Source of the DNA: an uncultured Eubacteriales bacterium
Lineage (GTDB): Bacteria; Bacillota; Clostridia; Christensenellales; Aristaeellaceae
Assembly: GCA_902789795.1 (NCBI GenBank)
Contig: CADAPM010000020.1
Location: 1-37,467, forward strand
DNA: 37,467 nucleotides
Direction: 5' to 3'
Below the pieces are notes generated by a model, which did no database searches, was not told where the DNA came from, and was given only the letters and a program-made list of their open reading frames with translations. A program made the translations under genes and the position numbers. How positions within the stretch are numbered: position 1 is the first letter of the stretch; every line of letters starts with the position of its first letter. Below, in pieces: positions 24,999 to 33,463 of this stretch.

Positions 24999-25304
24999 AT
25001 GAGACGATGGCTTTGTTGCTGTGCGCTTTTTTTGATGATGACGGTCTGCATGTCCGCGCGGCCGGCCCAGAGATGATGATGGGGACTGCCGCCCAGGAAT
25101 ATGTGATCCCGTCCGGCGTCACGCAGATCGGGAGCAGGGCCTTTGCCCAGCTGCAGCAGACAGCGATCATCCGGATCCCGGCTACTTACTGTCAGCTCCA
25201 TCGCCGAAAATGCATTTGAGGGCTCCTATGTGCTGTTCAAGTGCCCCGCCGACAGCTACGCCGCCCGGTTCGCCCGGGACCACGGCATCCCGCTGGCGGA
25301 GTAA
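24999..25304 (+). pseudogene. BspA-like leucine-rich-repeat (LRR_5) secreted protein, frameshifted
   Basis: A GGAGG site precedes the ATG at 24999, followed by a signal-peptide-like MRRWLCCCALFLMMTVCMSA that hits a stop after 25 codons. The next frame carries AAQEYVIPSGVTQIGSRAFA and IIRIP, a standard LRR_5 unit, and then the original frame resumes with SSIAENAFEGSY, KCPADSYAARFARDHG and a stop at 25302. Two opposite frameshifts thus break one small gene of about 100 codons. LRR_5 proteins of this size are surface or secreted proteins in clostridia. The gene is dead unless the shifts are sequence errors. Confidence 0.8.
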
Positions 25305-25359
25305 CAAAAAAGCGCCGCACCGACAGCGCCAATAATGTATAAATTATTAAAACACAGGT

Positions 25360-25422
25360 AAAGTCTTTTGAAAGAGGGGTGCAGGGGAGAGAACTTTTCT
25401 TCAGAAAAGTTCTCTCCCCTGC
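25360..25422. repeat. REP-like hairpin element, copy 3
   Basis: This is the most regular copy: AAAGTCTTTTGA at 25360-25371, then a perfect 19-bp stem (25381-25399 with 25404-25422) around TTCA. It lies 15 bp after the stop codon of the exporter gene on the minus strand and 55 bp after the LRR pseudogene, so it could also serve as a convergent terminator. Confidence 0.9.
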
Positions 25423-25437
25423 AATAACATTCACATA

Positions 25438-27315
25438 TTATTCAAGCTGCAGCTCATACAGCCGCTTGTAGATCCCGTCCAGCTGCAAGAGCTCCTGGTG
25501 GGTGCCGCTTTCGCGCAGGCGTCCGTGGTGCATGACCATGATGCGGTCGCAGTCCTGGATGGTGGAGAGGCGGTGGGCCACCATGATGGCGGTGCGCCCC
25601 TGCATCAGCTTGTGCACGGCCTCCTTGATCCATTGCTCGGTCTCGGTGTCGATGTTCGAGGTCGCCTCGTCCAGGATCAGGATCTTGGGCTGGTAAGCCA
25701 GGGTACGCGCGAAGGACAGCAGCTGCCGCTGGCCGGCGGAATAGGTCGCGCCGCGCTCGGTCACGCGGGAGGAGTAACCGCCGGGCAGGCGCTCGATGAA
25801 CCGCGCCGCGTTGACCTCCCGGGCCGCGTCCTCGATCTGCTGGTCGGTGATGTTTTCATCCAGCAGGCGGATGTTGCCGCGGATATCGCCGGTGAAGAGG
25901 AAGACGTCCTGCTGCACCTGGCCGATGGCGCGGCGCAGCTGTTCCCTGCTGAGCTCGCGGATATCCACGCCGTCCACGCGGATGGCGCCCTTCTGCACGT
26001 CGTAATAGCGCCCGATCAGGTTCAGGATGGAGCTCTTGCCAGCGCCGGTGGCTCCGACGAAGGCCACGCTCTGGCCCGGCTCGATCACGAAGGAGACGTC
26101 CCTAAGCACCCAGTCCTTCTCGTCGCCGGTGTAGGAGAACCAGACGTGGTCGAACTCGATGCGGCCCTTGATCTCGGGCAGGATCGTCGGGTGCTCGTTC
26201 TTCGGGATCAGCGGCTTCGTGTCCAGCAGGGTAAAGATCTTCTCCGAGGACGCGATGGCGCTCTGCAGGGTGGAGAACTGCTCCGCCAGCTCCTGGATCG
26301 GCTCAAAGAAGGAGCCGATGTACTGGAGGAACTTGTACAAGGTGCCGATGGTGATGACGTTCGCAAGCGCGGTCTTCCCGCCGAAAAACATGACGATGGC
26401 CAGGGCGAAGACGCTCAGCAGGTACAGCCCGGGCCTGAACAGGGCGAAGACCATCATCTCGCGATAGCCCGCCTTGTACAGGTCGTCGTTCTTCTCCGAG
26501 AACTCGTCCAGCTTCTGCTCCTCGCAGCCGAAGACCTGGATGATCTTCATGCCGGAAAGGTGCTCGCTCAGGTAAGTGTTGATGGCGGTCAGGCGCGTGC
26601 GCACCATGCGGTAGGTCTTGCGGGAGATCAGGCGGAAGATGACGGTCAGCACCAGCACCACCGGCAGCAGGATAAAGCTGTACAGGGCCAGCCGCGCGTT
26701 CAGCGACAGCATAATGATGATGAGGCCGATGATTTTGACCACGTTGCGGAACAGCTTGATCAGGATGTCGGTAAAGACCTCGTTGATGGACTCCACGTCG
26801 TTGGTGACGCGGGTCACCAGCTTGCCCACAGGCGTGGTGTCAAAGAAGCGCATGGTCAGGGACTCGATGTGCGTGAAGATCTGGTTGCGCATATCGTAAA
26901 TGATGTCCTGGCCCATCTTCTGCATCATCAGGTATTCGAAGCGGTTGCACAGGAACAGGCCGATGAGGGCCAGCAGGTATTTCGCGCTGGCGATCAGGAC
27001 GCCCCGGAAGCGCGCGTCCGCCATTTCCCCGGCCGCCCATTCGGTGCGCCCGCTGCTCAATACCACCTCACTCGTCTGGCCGGTGATGAACTCGTCAATG
27101 GCGTCGCCGATGATGATGGGACGCCAGATCTCGAGAGCGGTGGCCAGGAGCACCAGCATGAGGCAGATGAAGAAGGTGCGCAGATGCGGCTTCATGTAGG
27201 AGAGGATGCGGCGGATGGCGCTGCCTTCGTAGTGGATGCCGTCATCCTTGTCCGTTTCGGGCCGGATCAGCGAGAGCAGGCGCTCCTTGAGGCTCATGCG
27301 TTTGTTCTCACTCAC
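25438..27315 (-). CDS. ABC exporter half-transporter, canonical ATPase (heterodimer subunit 2)
   Basis: This 625-residue type-1 exporter half has six membrane helices (first at about 48-66) and a C-terminal nucleotide-binding domain with Walker A GATGAGKSS, signature YSAGQRQ and a canonical Walker B ILILDEATSNID. The signature is altered from LSGGQ, as expected in one half of an asymmetric pair. A long charged N-terminus and an extracellular insert after helix 1 (TGQTSEVVLSSGRTEW) match LmrD/BmrD-type partners. I place the start at a GTG at 27315 with GGAGGT 7 bp upstream, overlapping the previous gene by 8 bp; the ATG at 27297 is an alternative. Multidrug or lipid export is the usual function. 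Confidence 0.93.
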   Translation of the reverse strand: MSENKRMSLKERLLSLIRPETDKDDGIHYEGSAIRRILSYMKPHLRTFFICLMLVLLATALEIWRPIIIGDAIDEFITGQTSEVVLSSGRTEWAAGEMADARFRGVLIASAKYLLALIGLFLCNRFEYLMMQKMGQDIIYDMRNQIFTHIESLTMRFFDTTPVGKLVTRVTNDVESINEVFTDILIKLFRNVVKIIGLIIIMLSLNARLALYSFILLPVVLVLTVIFRLISRKTYRMVRTRLTAINTYLSEHLSGMKIIQVFGCEEQKLDEFSEKNDDLYKAGYREMMVFALFRPGLYLLSVFALAIVMFFGGKTALANVITIGTLYKFLQYIGSFFEPIQELAEQFSTLQSAIASSEKIFTLLDTKPLIPKNEHPTILPEIKGRIEFDHVWFSYTGDEKDWVLRDVSFVIEPGQSVAFVGATGAGKSSILNLIGRYYDVQKGAIRVDGVDIRELSREQLRRAIGQVQQDVFLFTGDIRGNIRLLDENITDQQIEDAAREVNAARFIERLPGGYSSRVTERGATYSAGQRQLLSFARTLAYQPKILILDEATSNIDTETEQWIKEAVHKLMQGRTAIMVAHRLSTIQDCDRIMVMHHGRLRESGTHQELLQLDGIYKRLYELQLE

Positions 27316-29116
27316 GGGCCTCACCTCCCTTCGGGGCGGTCTCATCGTCGGGGTGTTCCTCCCGGAACTGCCGCTCCAGCTGCTGCTTGTCATAGATGGA
27401 GCGGTAAATGCCGCCCAGGGCCAGCAGCTCGTTATGGGTGCCGTATTCGGCGCAGCGCCCCTCGTCCAGCACCAGCACATGATCCGCGTGCTGGATGGTG
27501 GAGATGCGGTGGGCGATGATCACCGTGGTGCGGTCTTTGCGCATTTTCCTGAGGTTGCCGAGGATCTTCTCTTCGGTATCCGTATCGACGGCGGAAAGCG
27601 CGTCGTCCAGGAGCAGGATGGGCGCGTCCTTCATCAGCGCGCGGGCGATGGAGATGCGCTGCTTCTGTCCGCCGGAAACGGTCACGCCGCGCTCGCCCAC
27701 CACCGTATCGTAGCCGTTGGGGAACTCGAGGATGTTCTCGTGCACCTGGGCGGCTTCCGCCACGCGGACCACGTCCTCATGGTCGGCGTCCCTCACAGCA
27801 AAGGCGATGTTGTGCTCCACCGTATCGCTGAAGAGGAAGCTGTCCTGGGGCACGTAGGCGATGTCCCGGCGCAGGACGGAAAGGGGGATGTGCCTGAGCG
27901 AATGCCCGTCGATCATGATCATATCCGGGAGCCGGGTGTCCCACAGCCGGGTCAGCAGGCTGGCCAGGGTGGTTTTTCCGCTTCCGGTGCGCCCGATCAC
28001 GGCCAGGGTCTCGCCGGCGTTCACGTGCACGCTGATATCCTTGAGCGCGGGCCGGTCCTCAGCGCCCGGATAGGAGAAGGTCAGGTCTTTCAGGTCGATC
28101 ATGCCTTTCAGCCCGGTGATGGAAGGATCGCCCTCGTCGCGGATGTCCGGCTTCTCGTCCAGGATGGTGCGGATGCGCCTAAGCGACGCCATGCCCTGGG
28201 AGACCGCGGAGACGGCCTCGCCCACGGCGATCATGGGCCAGACCAGCATGCCCACATAGCTGTTGAAGGCGACGAACTGACCGGGCGTGATCTCGCCGTA
28301 GATGGCCAGGCGGCCGCCGTACAGCAGGGTCGCCAGCAGGCTCAGGCCGATGATCAGCTCGAGGATGGGGATGAACAGGGCGACCAGCTTCACGACTCCC
28401 AGGTTCTTATCCCGGTTTTTGCTGTTGATCTTCGCGAAGGCCTTCAGCTGCGCCATCTCCTGCACGAAGGCCTTGATGACGCGGATGCCGCTGATGGATT
28501 CCTGCACCTGGTCGGTCAGGTCGGAAAAGGCCTCCTGCTTTTTCAGGAAGCGGCGGTGCATGTGCTTGCCGAAGAACACGTTGCCCACCACGATGACGAT
28601 CATGGGCGCGACGGCGGTCAGGGTCAGGCGCGCGTCCACATAGGTGATCATGTTCCTGAGCACCAGGATCAGCATGACGGTGGCGTCAAAGATGGTGATG
28701 ACGGTCATGCCCAGCAGCCTGCGCACGGACATCAGGTCATTGGTGAAGTGCGCCATCAGGTCGCCCGTCTTGTGCTCGTTATAGTAGTACATGGACAGGG
28801 TCTCGAGGTGCGCGAACATATCCCGGCGCAGGTCGCGCTCCACCGAGCGCGCGGAGCCGAACAGGAAGTACCGCCAGCCGAAGCGCCCGAGGGCGATGAT
28901 CGCGCCCATGCCGATCAGCCGCAGCACGATGTTCCCGATCTCGGGCAGGCCGAAGCCCGTCTCCGCCCGAGTGGTGAGGCCGTCGATGAGCTCGCCGGAC
29001 AGCAGGGGCACGTTGGCATTGACCCTGTCCACGATGAACAGGGCGACGATGCCGAGCAGGTACTGGACCCAGTATCTGCTGAGATAGCGGAGCGCCAATT
29101 TCAATTCTCTTTTCAT
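27308..29116 (-). CDS. ABC exporter half-transporter with degenerate catalytic site (heterodimer subunit 1)
   Basis: This 602-residue type-1 exporter half pairs with the downstream gene. Its nucleotide-binding domain has Walker A GRTGSGKTT and signature VSGGQKQR, but Walker B reads ILLLDDALSAVD: the catalytic glutamate after the Walker B aspartate is replaced by Asp. This is the mark of the non-catalytic site in heterodimeric exporters such as BmrC/BmrD, LmrC/LmrD and TM287/288. The D-loop and switch His (AHRIST) are kept. It starts 13 bp after dtd with a weak AGGT site and overlaps the partner by 8 bp, consistent with matched translation. Confidence 0.94.
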   Translation of the reverse strand: MKRELKLALRYLSRYWVQYLLGIVALFIVDRVNANVPLLSGELIDGLTTRAETGFGLPEIGNIVLRLIGMGAIIALGRFGWRYFLFGSARSVERDLRRDMFAHLETLSMYYYNEHKTGDLMAHFTNDLMSVRRLLGMTVITIFDATVMLILVLRNMITYVDARLTLTAVAPMIVIVVGNVFFGKHMHRRFLKKQEAFSDLTDQVQESISGIRVIKAFVQEMAQLKAFAKINSKNRDKNLGVVKLVALFIPILELIIGLSLLATLLYGGRLAIYGEITPGQFVAFNSYVGMLVWPMIAVGEAVSAVSQGMASLRRIRTILDEKPDIRDEGDPSITGLKGMIDLKDLTFSYPGAEDRPALKDISVHVNAGETLAVIGRTGSGKTTLASLLTRLWDTRLPDMIMIDGHSLRHIPLSVLRRDIAYVPQDSFLFSDTVEHNIAFAVRDADHEDVVRVAEAAQVHENILEFPNGYDTVVGERGVTVSGGQKQRISIARALMKDAPILLLDDALSAVDTDTEEKILGNLRKMRKDRTTVIIAHRISTIQHADHVLVLDEGRCAEYGTHNELLALGGIYRSIYDKQQLERQFREEHPDDETAPKGGEARE

Positions 29117-29129
29117 ACTGACCTGCGTT

Positions 29130-29579
29130 TCAGAAGTTTTTGCGGCTGTCCAGCAGAATGGTGACCGGGCCGTCGTTGACCAGGGAGACCTGCATGTGGG
29201 TGCGGAAGACGCCCGTCTCCACGGGCACGCCCGCCTCGCGGATCAGGCTGCAGGTGAGCTCGTACAGGCGGTTCGCCTCCGCGGGACGCTCGGCAGCGGT
29301 GAAGCCGGGGCGGTTCTGCCCGCGGGCATCGCCCAGTAGGGTGAACTGGCTCACGCACAGGATCTGCCCGCCGATGTCGACCACCGAACGGTTCATCTTC
29401 TCCTGCTCATCCTCAAAGATGCGCAGCTTGACGAGCTTGTTGGCCATATATTTGGCGTCGTTTTCGGTATCCCCGGTCTCGACGCCCAGCAGCACGCATA
29501 AGCCCGCGCCGATGCGCCCGCTCTCCTGTCCTTCCGATGTTACATAAGCTTCAGCGACACGCTGAACGACTGCTCGCAT
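29130..29579 (-). CDS. dtd: D-aminoacyl-tRNA deacylase
   Basis: This 149-residue protein hydrolyses D-amino acids from tRNA and also removes mischarged glycine from tRNA-Ala, as part of translation quality control. The two active-site signatures are present: SQFTL at 77-81 and, near the C-terminus, NDGPVT at 135-140 in the place of the usual NxGPVT. The length is the family norm, and MRAVVQRV is the standard N-terminus. AGGAGG lies 6 bp before the ATG at 29579. The promoter is at 29634-29662, and the ABC exporter genes follow on the same transcript. Confidence 0.97.
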   Translation of the reverse strand: MRAVVQRVAEAYVTSEGQESGRIGAGLCVLLGVETGDTENDAKYMANKLVKLRIFEDEQEKMNRSVVDIGGQILCVSQFTLLGDARGQNRPGFTAAERPAEANRLYELTCSLIREAGVPVETGVFRTHMQVSLVNDGPVTILLDSRKNF

Positions 29580-29633
29580 GGCCGACCTCCTGGTTCACAC
29601 TCTGAGAGATCCGGGCAATTTGCCCAGGCAATC

Positions 29634-29662
29634 AGTATAAGACGTTTGTTTTGCGGCGTCAA
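29634..29662 (-). promoter_or_regulatory. Sigma-A promoter of dtd and the ABC exporter
   Basis: On the minus strand TTGACG (29657-29662) and TATACT (29634-29639) are 17 bp apart. A small GGGCAAATTGCCC-type dyad lies in the leader, at about 29613-29625. Confidence 0.8.
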
Positions 29663-29822
29663 GGACAAACATGACTATGGCGCGTGAATGGTCTAATAAC
29701 AATGTGAAAAAAGGATTTTCGGGAAAACAGGAGAATAACTTACAGTGCTTTTTCAAGCAGTGCACGGCCCTTTGTATGAGGGAGATCCGTTCACCAGAGG
29801 CTATCATAGGAGAAACACTGAT

Positions 29823-30815
29823 ATGTCAGATGCGATTCAAAAAAAAACATACATACTCATTGCCCTGCTGCTGGTCTTTATGACCCTGTGTCCCTCCGTT
29901 TCCTGCCTGGGGGAGGAGAAGATCGTCAAAAAGCGGGTCACGAAGAATCTGTACTATATCCCGGCGGATGAGCGATATATCAACGATTACAAGGCTTTCG
30001 GCACCGGCCGCTTTTCCCGCTATGTCAAGAAACTCAATACCATTTTTGACGGGATGGAGCCGCACGTGCCCGTATACTGTTACCTGGCGGAGAGCTCCCG
30101 AACCCACCAGATCACGCCTGAATTCAATGAGAATTCCAACGCTTATGAGTACCTTCTGAAAAAGCTGCACGTGGACGGCATCGACCACCTCAAGTTTTCG
30201 ACCTATGCCCAGTTCTGCGAATACTTTTATCAGACCGACCACCACTGGAATTACAAGGCGTCCTACCAGGGCTATATGGATATCGTCAGGATGCTCCTGG
30301 GCGACGAAGAGCCGCTGCTCACACCGGACGATACCGTGGTCACCGACGCGGTGTTCCAGGGCTCCTTTGCCAAACAGCAGAAAAACCCCGTTTCGGAGGA
30401 AGTATTCACTTTTTACCGTTTCGACCACCTGCCGGCTTTCAGCATTTATGTGAACGGCAAACGCAGGGCTTCATTCGGGAACATGAAAGCCTACCTGAAC
30501 GGGAAATACAGTACCGACTTGTATACAGACCACTACAGCCAGGTCTACGGCGGGTTCCCCGCGCAGATCGTCTATGAGACGAACCGGGAGGAAAAGAAGA
30601 ACCTGCTCGTCATTTGCAATTCCTATGCCGCGCCGTTGCGGCCGCTGCTGGCCTCCCATTACAATAAGACGGTATTCATCACTCCGAGCTTTTACCGGGA
30701 CGAATTTGACCGCAACTTTTCGGTGAGCGCGGCGGTGGAGGAATACGACGCCGACCAGATTTTATTGCTCGGTGACGTCCAGCTGTTTATTGACCTGAGG
30801 GATGTTGTCAAATAG
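29823..30815 (+). CDS. DHHW-family secreted protein 1 (AlgJ/AlgX-like)
   Basis: This 330-residue protein has a membrane-anchor or signal segment at 10-28 (YILIALLLVFMTLCPSVSC) and the family-naming motif DHHW at 139-142 in YQTDHHWNYKAS. A second block, LLVICNSYAAPLRPLLASHY, corresponds to the SGNH-like nucleophile region, where this copy has Asn-Ser rather than Asp-Ser, so its catalytic state is uncertain. LLLGDVQLFIDL closes it. DHHW proteins resemble the acetyltransferases AlgJ/AlgX of alginate synthesis. The ATG at 29823 has AGGAG about 10 bp upstream. It opens a four-gene operon with a second DHHW protein, an MBOAT enzyme and a secreted binding-protein-like product. No clear promoter was found. 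Confidence 0.88.
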   Translation: MSDAIQKKTYILIALLLVFMTLCPSVSCLGEEKIVKKRVTKNLYYIPADERYINDYKAFGTGRFSRYVKKLNTIFDGMEPHVPVYCYLAESSRTHQITPEFNENSNAYEYLLKKLHVDGIDHLKFSTYAQFCEYFYQTDHHWNYKASYQGYMDIVRMLLGDEEPLLTPDDTVVTDAVFQGSFAKQQKNPVSEEVFTFYRFDHLPAFSIYVNGKRRASFGNMKAYLNGKYSTDLYTDHYSQVYGGFPAQIVYETNREEKKNLLVICNSYAAPLRPLLASHYNKTVFITPSFYRDEFDRNFSVSAAVEEYDADQILLLGDVQLFIDLRDVVK

Positions 30816-30868
30816 CATCGTGCGGCTTCAGTCTGACAGACCAGGCCGCCGCTGAAGGAAAGAATGAA

Positions 30869-32056
30869 ATGAATCATCGTCGCTTCGCTTATTACCTGCT
30901 GCTCATCGGGTGTGCTCTGCCGATCCTGCTTCTGTCCGTGATCCTGTTCACCGGCCAGAGGGAGATCTCTGCCAGTGAGAACAGGGCCTTGGCCAAATTC
31001 CCCGTTTTTTCGCTCAACAGCTTCATGGACGGCAGCTACCAGGCCGACCTGGAAAAGGCCCTGGGGGATCAGTACCCGGGGGGCGAGCGCATCAAGGGCT
31101 TCGTGCTGGATGCGCAAAACGCAGTCACCAAAGCGGAAACCGCATTTCTGAGCGCTTTTGCAGCCCCGGATGCCCGGATATATACCGAGATCGCCCCGGG
31201 CTATTACCATTTTGCGGGGGATGAGCACAGGATCGTGGAGAGGCCCTGGGCTGAGGGAAACGATATGGAGAAGCTCCGCCGCGCAGCCGAGCCCTTCAAC
31301 CGGGCGGAGAACGTCCGGAAATACCTGTACTTCGTGCGCAATTCCCGTTCACAGGACTTTACGGAGCCTTCTTCCGGGAATCCGGTTTTCGATCACGTGT
31401 GCGCTGCCTACCAGGCGGACGGCTATGGCTGTTTTTCCGCCGCGGATTATCAGGAATACTGCCGGCTGTTTTATCAGACCGATCACCATTGGAATGCGCA
31501 GGGCGCGGACCGGGCCTACCGCGAGCTCGTCGCGCTGCTGGGCATCGCGGATGAACCGGTACAGGCGGAAGGTGAACGGAGCTTTGACGTGGTATTCAAC
31601 GGCTCCTACGCCCGCCAGACCAAGGACCTCTGCGCGGACGAGAAGTTCTCCGTGCTCACCTATTCGCTTCCGCCCATGAAGCTCAGCCTCAACGGCAAGC
31701 GCGGGCAGTACGGACATCAGTCCCTCTACGAAAGGAACCGCTATCCGGTGGATGAATTGCGGAACCATTACGCCTATTACTATGGCGGGGACTTTGGCGA
31801 GATCATCATTGAAAACCCCAAGAAGGACACCGGGCGGCTGCTGGTGCTCGCCGATTCTTACTCCAACCCCCTCAATCTGCTGCTGGCGTCGCATTACAGC
31901 CGGACGTACATCATCGATCTCAGGTACTACCAGCGCGACATGGGACAGGCCTTCGACCTGAATCAGTATATCGCGGAGCATCAGGCGGACACGCTGCTCA
32001 TGCTGGGCGATATCGCGCTCTTTGCCGACGCGCAGGAAGAGGAGGCGGGGATCTGA
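30869..32056 (+). CDS. DHHW-family secreted protein 2 (AlgJ/AlgX-like)
   Basis: This 395-residue protein has a signal anchor at about 8-28 followed by the ISASENRALAKFP segment typical of the family N-terminus. The DHHW motif is at 205-208 (YQTDHHWNAQ). Near the C-terminus LLVLADSYSNPLNLLLASHY carries an Asp-Ser pair, the expected nucleophile environment, and the protein ends LMLGDIALFADA. It is about 65 residues longer than the first DHHW protein, mainly in the N-terminal region. It is predicted to transfer acetyl or similar groups, presented by the MBOAT partner, onto an extracellular polymer. Its stop overlaps the MBOAT start by one base (TGATG), indicating coupling. Confidence 0.9.
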   Translation: MNHRRFAYYLLLIGCALPILLLSVILFTGQREISASENRALAKFPVFSLNSFMDGSYQADLEKALGDQYPGGERIKGFVLDAQNAVTKAETAFLSAFAAPDARIYTEIAPGYYHFAGDEHRIVERPWAEGNDMEKLRRAAEPFNRAENVRKYLYFVRNSRSQDFTEPSSGNPVFDHVCAAYQADGYGCFSAADYQEYCRLFYQTDHHWNAQGADRAYRELVALLGIADEPVQAEGERSFDVVFNGSYARQTKDLCADEKFSVLTYSLPPMKLSLNGKRGQYGHQSLYERNRYPVDELRNHYAYYYGGDFGEIIIENPKKDTGRLLVLADSYSNPLNLLLASHYSRTYIIDLRYYQRDMGQAFDLNQYIAEHQADTLLMLGDIALFADAQEEEAGI

Positions 32057-33450
32057 TGGTTTTTTCCAGCCTTGTCTTTCTGCTTTTGTTCCTGCCCGCG
32101 GTGATCCTGTGCTATTACATCCTGCCGGGCACCTGGGCCCGGAATGCGGTGCTGTGCCTGTTTTCCCTGGTCTTTTATGCCTGGGGCGAGCCGGTCTACC
32201 TCTTTTTGATGCTCTCCCTGATCCTCATCAACTATCTGCTGGCCCTGGAAATGGATGCGAAGGCTTCGCGTCCGCGAAAGAAAGCCCTGCTTCTGCTTTC
32301 CCTGTGCTGCAACCTGGGCACCATCGGCTTCTTCAAATACGGCAACTTTGTTCTGTCCAATCTGGGGGCGCTTTTCCACACGCAGATGCCCGTCATCGGC
32401 CTCAGGCTCCCCATCGGCATCAGCTTTTTCACCTTCCAGATCATGAGCTATGTGATCGATGTGTACCGGGGCGAAGTCCCGCCGCAGCGCAGCCTGCTCA
32501 AGCTGGCCACGTACATCAGCCTCTTTCCCCAGCTGGTGGCCGGGCCGATCGTCCGGTATCAAACGGTGGCGGAGGAAATCGACTCCCGCACCGAGAGCCT
32601 GCCCCTGTTTGCCCGGGGGCTTCAGCGCTTCGTCATCGGGCTGAGCAAAAAAGTCATCTTTGCCAATGCCATGGCGATGCTGGCGGACACGGTGTTCGAC
32701 GCCGCCCCGCTTCCGGCGGGGGGCATCCTCTGGCTGGGCGCTCTTGCGTACATGCTCCAGATCTACTATGATTTTTCGGGCTACAGCGATATGGCCATCG
32801 GCATGGGCTGGATGTTCGGCTTCCATTTCCTGGAGAACTTCAATTATCCCTATATCGCGGATTCGGTCACCGACTTCTGGCGCAGGTGGCATATCTCCCT
32901 CAGCAGCTGGTTCCGCGACTATGTCTATATCCCCCTCGGCGGCAGCCGGAAGGGGCAGTGGAAGACGGTCCGCAACCTGCTGATCGTATGGCTCCTGACC
33001 GGCATCTGGCACGGGGCGTCCTGGAATTTCGTGCTGTGGGGCCTGTATTACTTTATTTTCCTGATAGCGGAAAAGCTGATCGGCAAAAAACGGCTGGAGC
33101 GCATCCCCAGCCTGATCCGCCACGTATGCCTGCTGCTGGTCGTCCTCCTGGGCTGGATCATCTTCCGCGTGGAGGACCTGGGAGCCATGGGAACGGCCTT
33201 TGCGGGATTGTTCCAGTTCAGGGGGCAGACCATCGGCTTCCTGCTTTCCCATCACGATGCGCTGTACCCGCTGTACCTGCTGCTGCCCGCCTGCGTCGGC
33301 TGCCTGCCGCTTGCTGGGTGGCTGAAAGAAAAATGCCCGGAAAAGTTCCAGCTCCATGCGCGCATCGTCTTATCGATCCTTCTCTTCTTCCTGTGCATCG
33401 CGCTGTTGCTGGGCGCTACGTATAATCCATTCATTTACTTCAGGTTCTAA
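32056..33450 (+). CDS. MBOAT-family O-acyltransferase (AlgI/DltB-like)
   Basis: This 464-residue polytopic membrane protein passes activated acyl groups across the membrane. The catalytic histidine is His319 in LLTGIWHGASWNF, and the second conserved His is His279 in FWRRWHISLSSWFRDY; both are in the AlgI context (YIPLGGSRKG follows). About ten or more hydrophobic segments are present and the length is normal. Together with the two DHHW proteins it forms the AlgI-AlgJ-AlgX-like pair known for O-acetylation of alginate and, in Gram-positives, of other surface polymers. It begins one base inside the preceding gene. The target polymer is not encoded in the window. Confidence 0.95.
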   Translation: MVFSSLVFLLLFLPAVILCYYILPGTWARNAVLCLFSLVFYAWGEPVYLFLMLSLILINYLLALEMDAKASRPRKKALLLLSLCCNLGTIGFFKYGNFVLSNLGALFHTQMPVIGLRLPIGISFFTFQIMSYVIDVYRGEVPPQRSLLKLATYISLFPQLVAGPIVRYQTVAEEIDSRTESLPLFARGLQRFVIGLSKKVIFANAMAMLADTVFDAAPLPAGGILWLGALAYMLQIYYDFSGYSDMAIGMGWMFGFHFLENFNYPYIADSVTDFWRRWHISLSSWFRDYVYIPLGGSRKGQWKTVRNLLIVWLLTGIWHGASWNFVLWGLYYFIFLIAEKLIGKKRLERIPSLIRHVCLLLVVLLGWIIFRVEDLGAMGTAFAGLFQFRGQTIGFLLSHHDALYPLYLLLPACVGCLPLAGWLKEKCPEKFQLHARIVLSILLFFLCIALLLGATYNPFIYFRF

Positions 33451-33463
33451 GGAGGCCACGGAG

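Noticed and set aside
29745-29822. GTG start giving a longer first DHHW protein
   Set aside because: The extra 26 residues are not signal-like, whereas the ATG at 29823 places a normal signal anchor at the N-terminus and has an AGGAG site.
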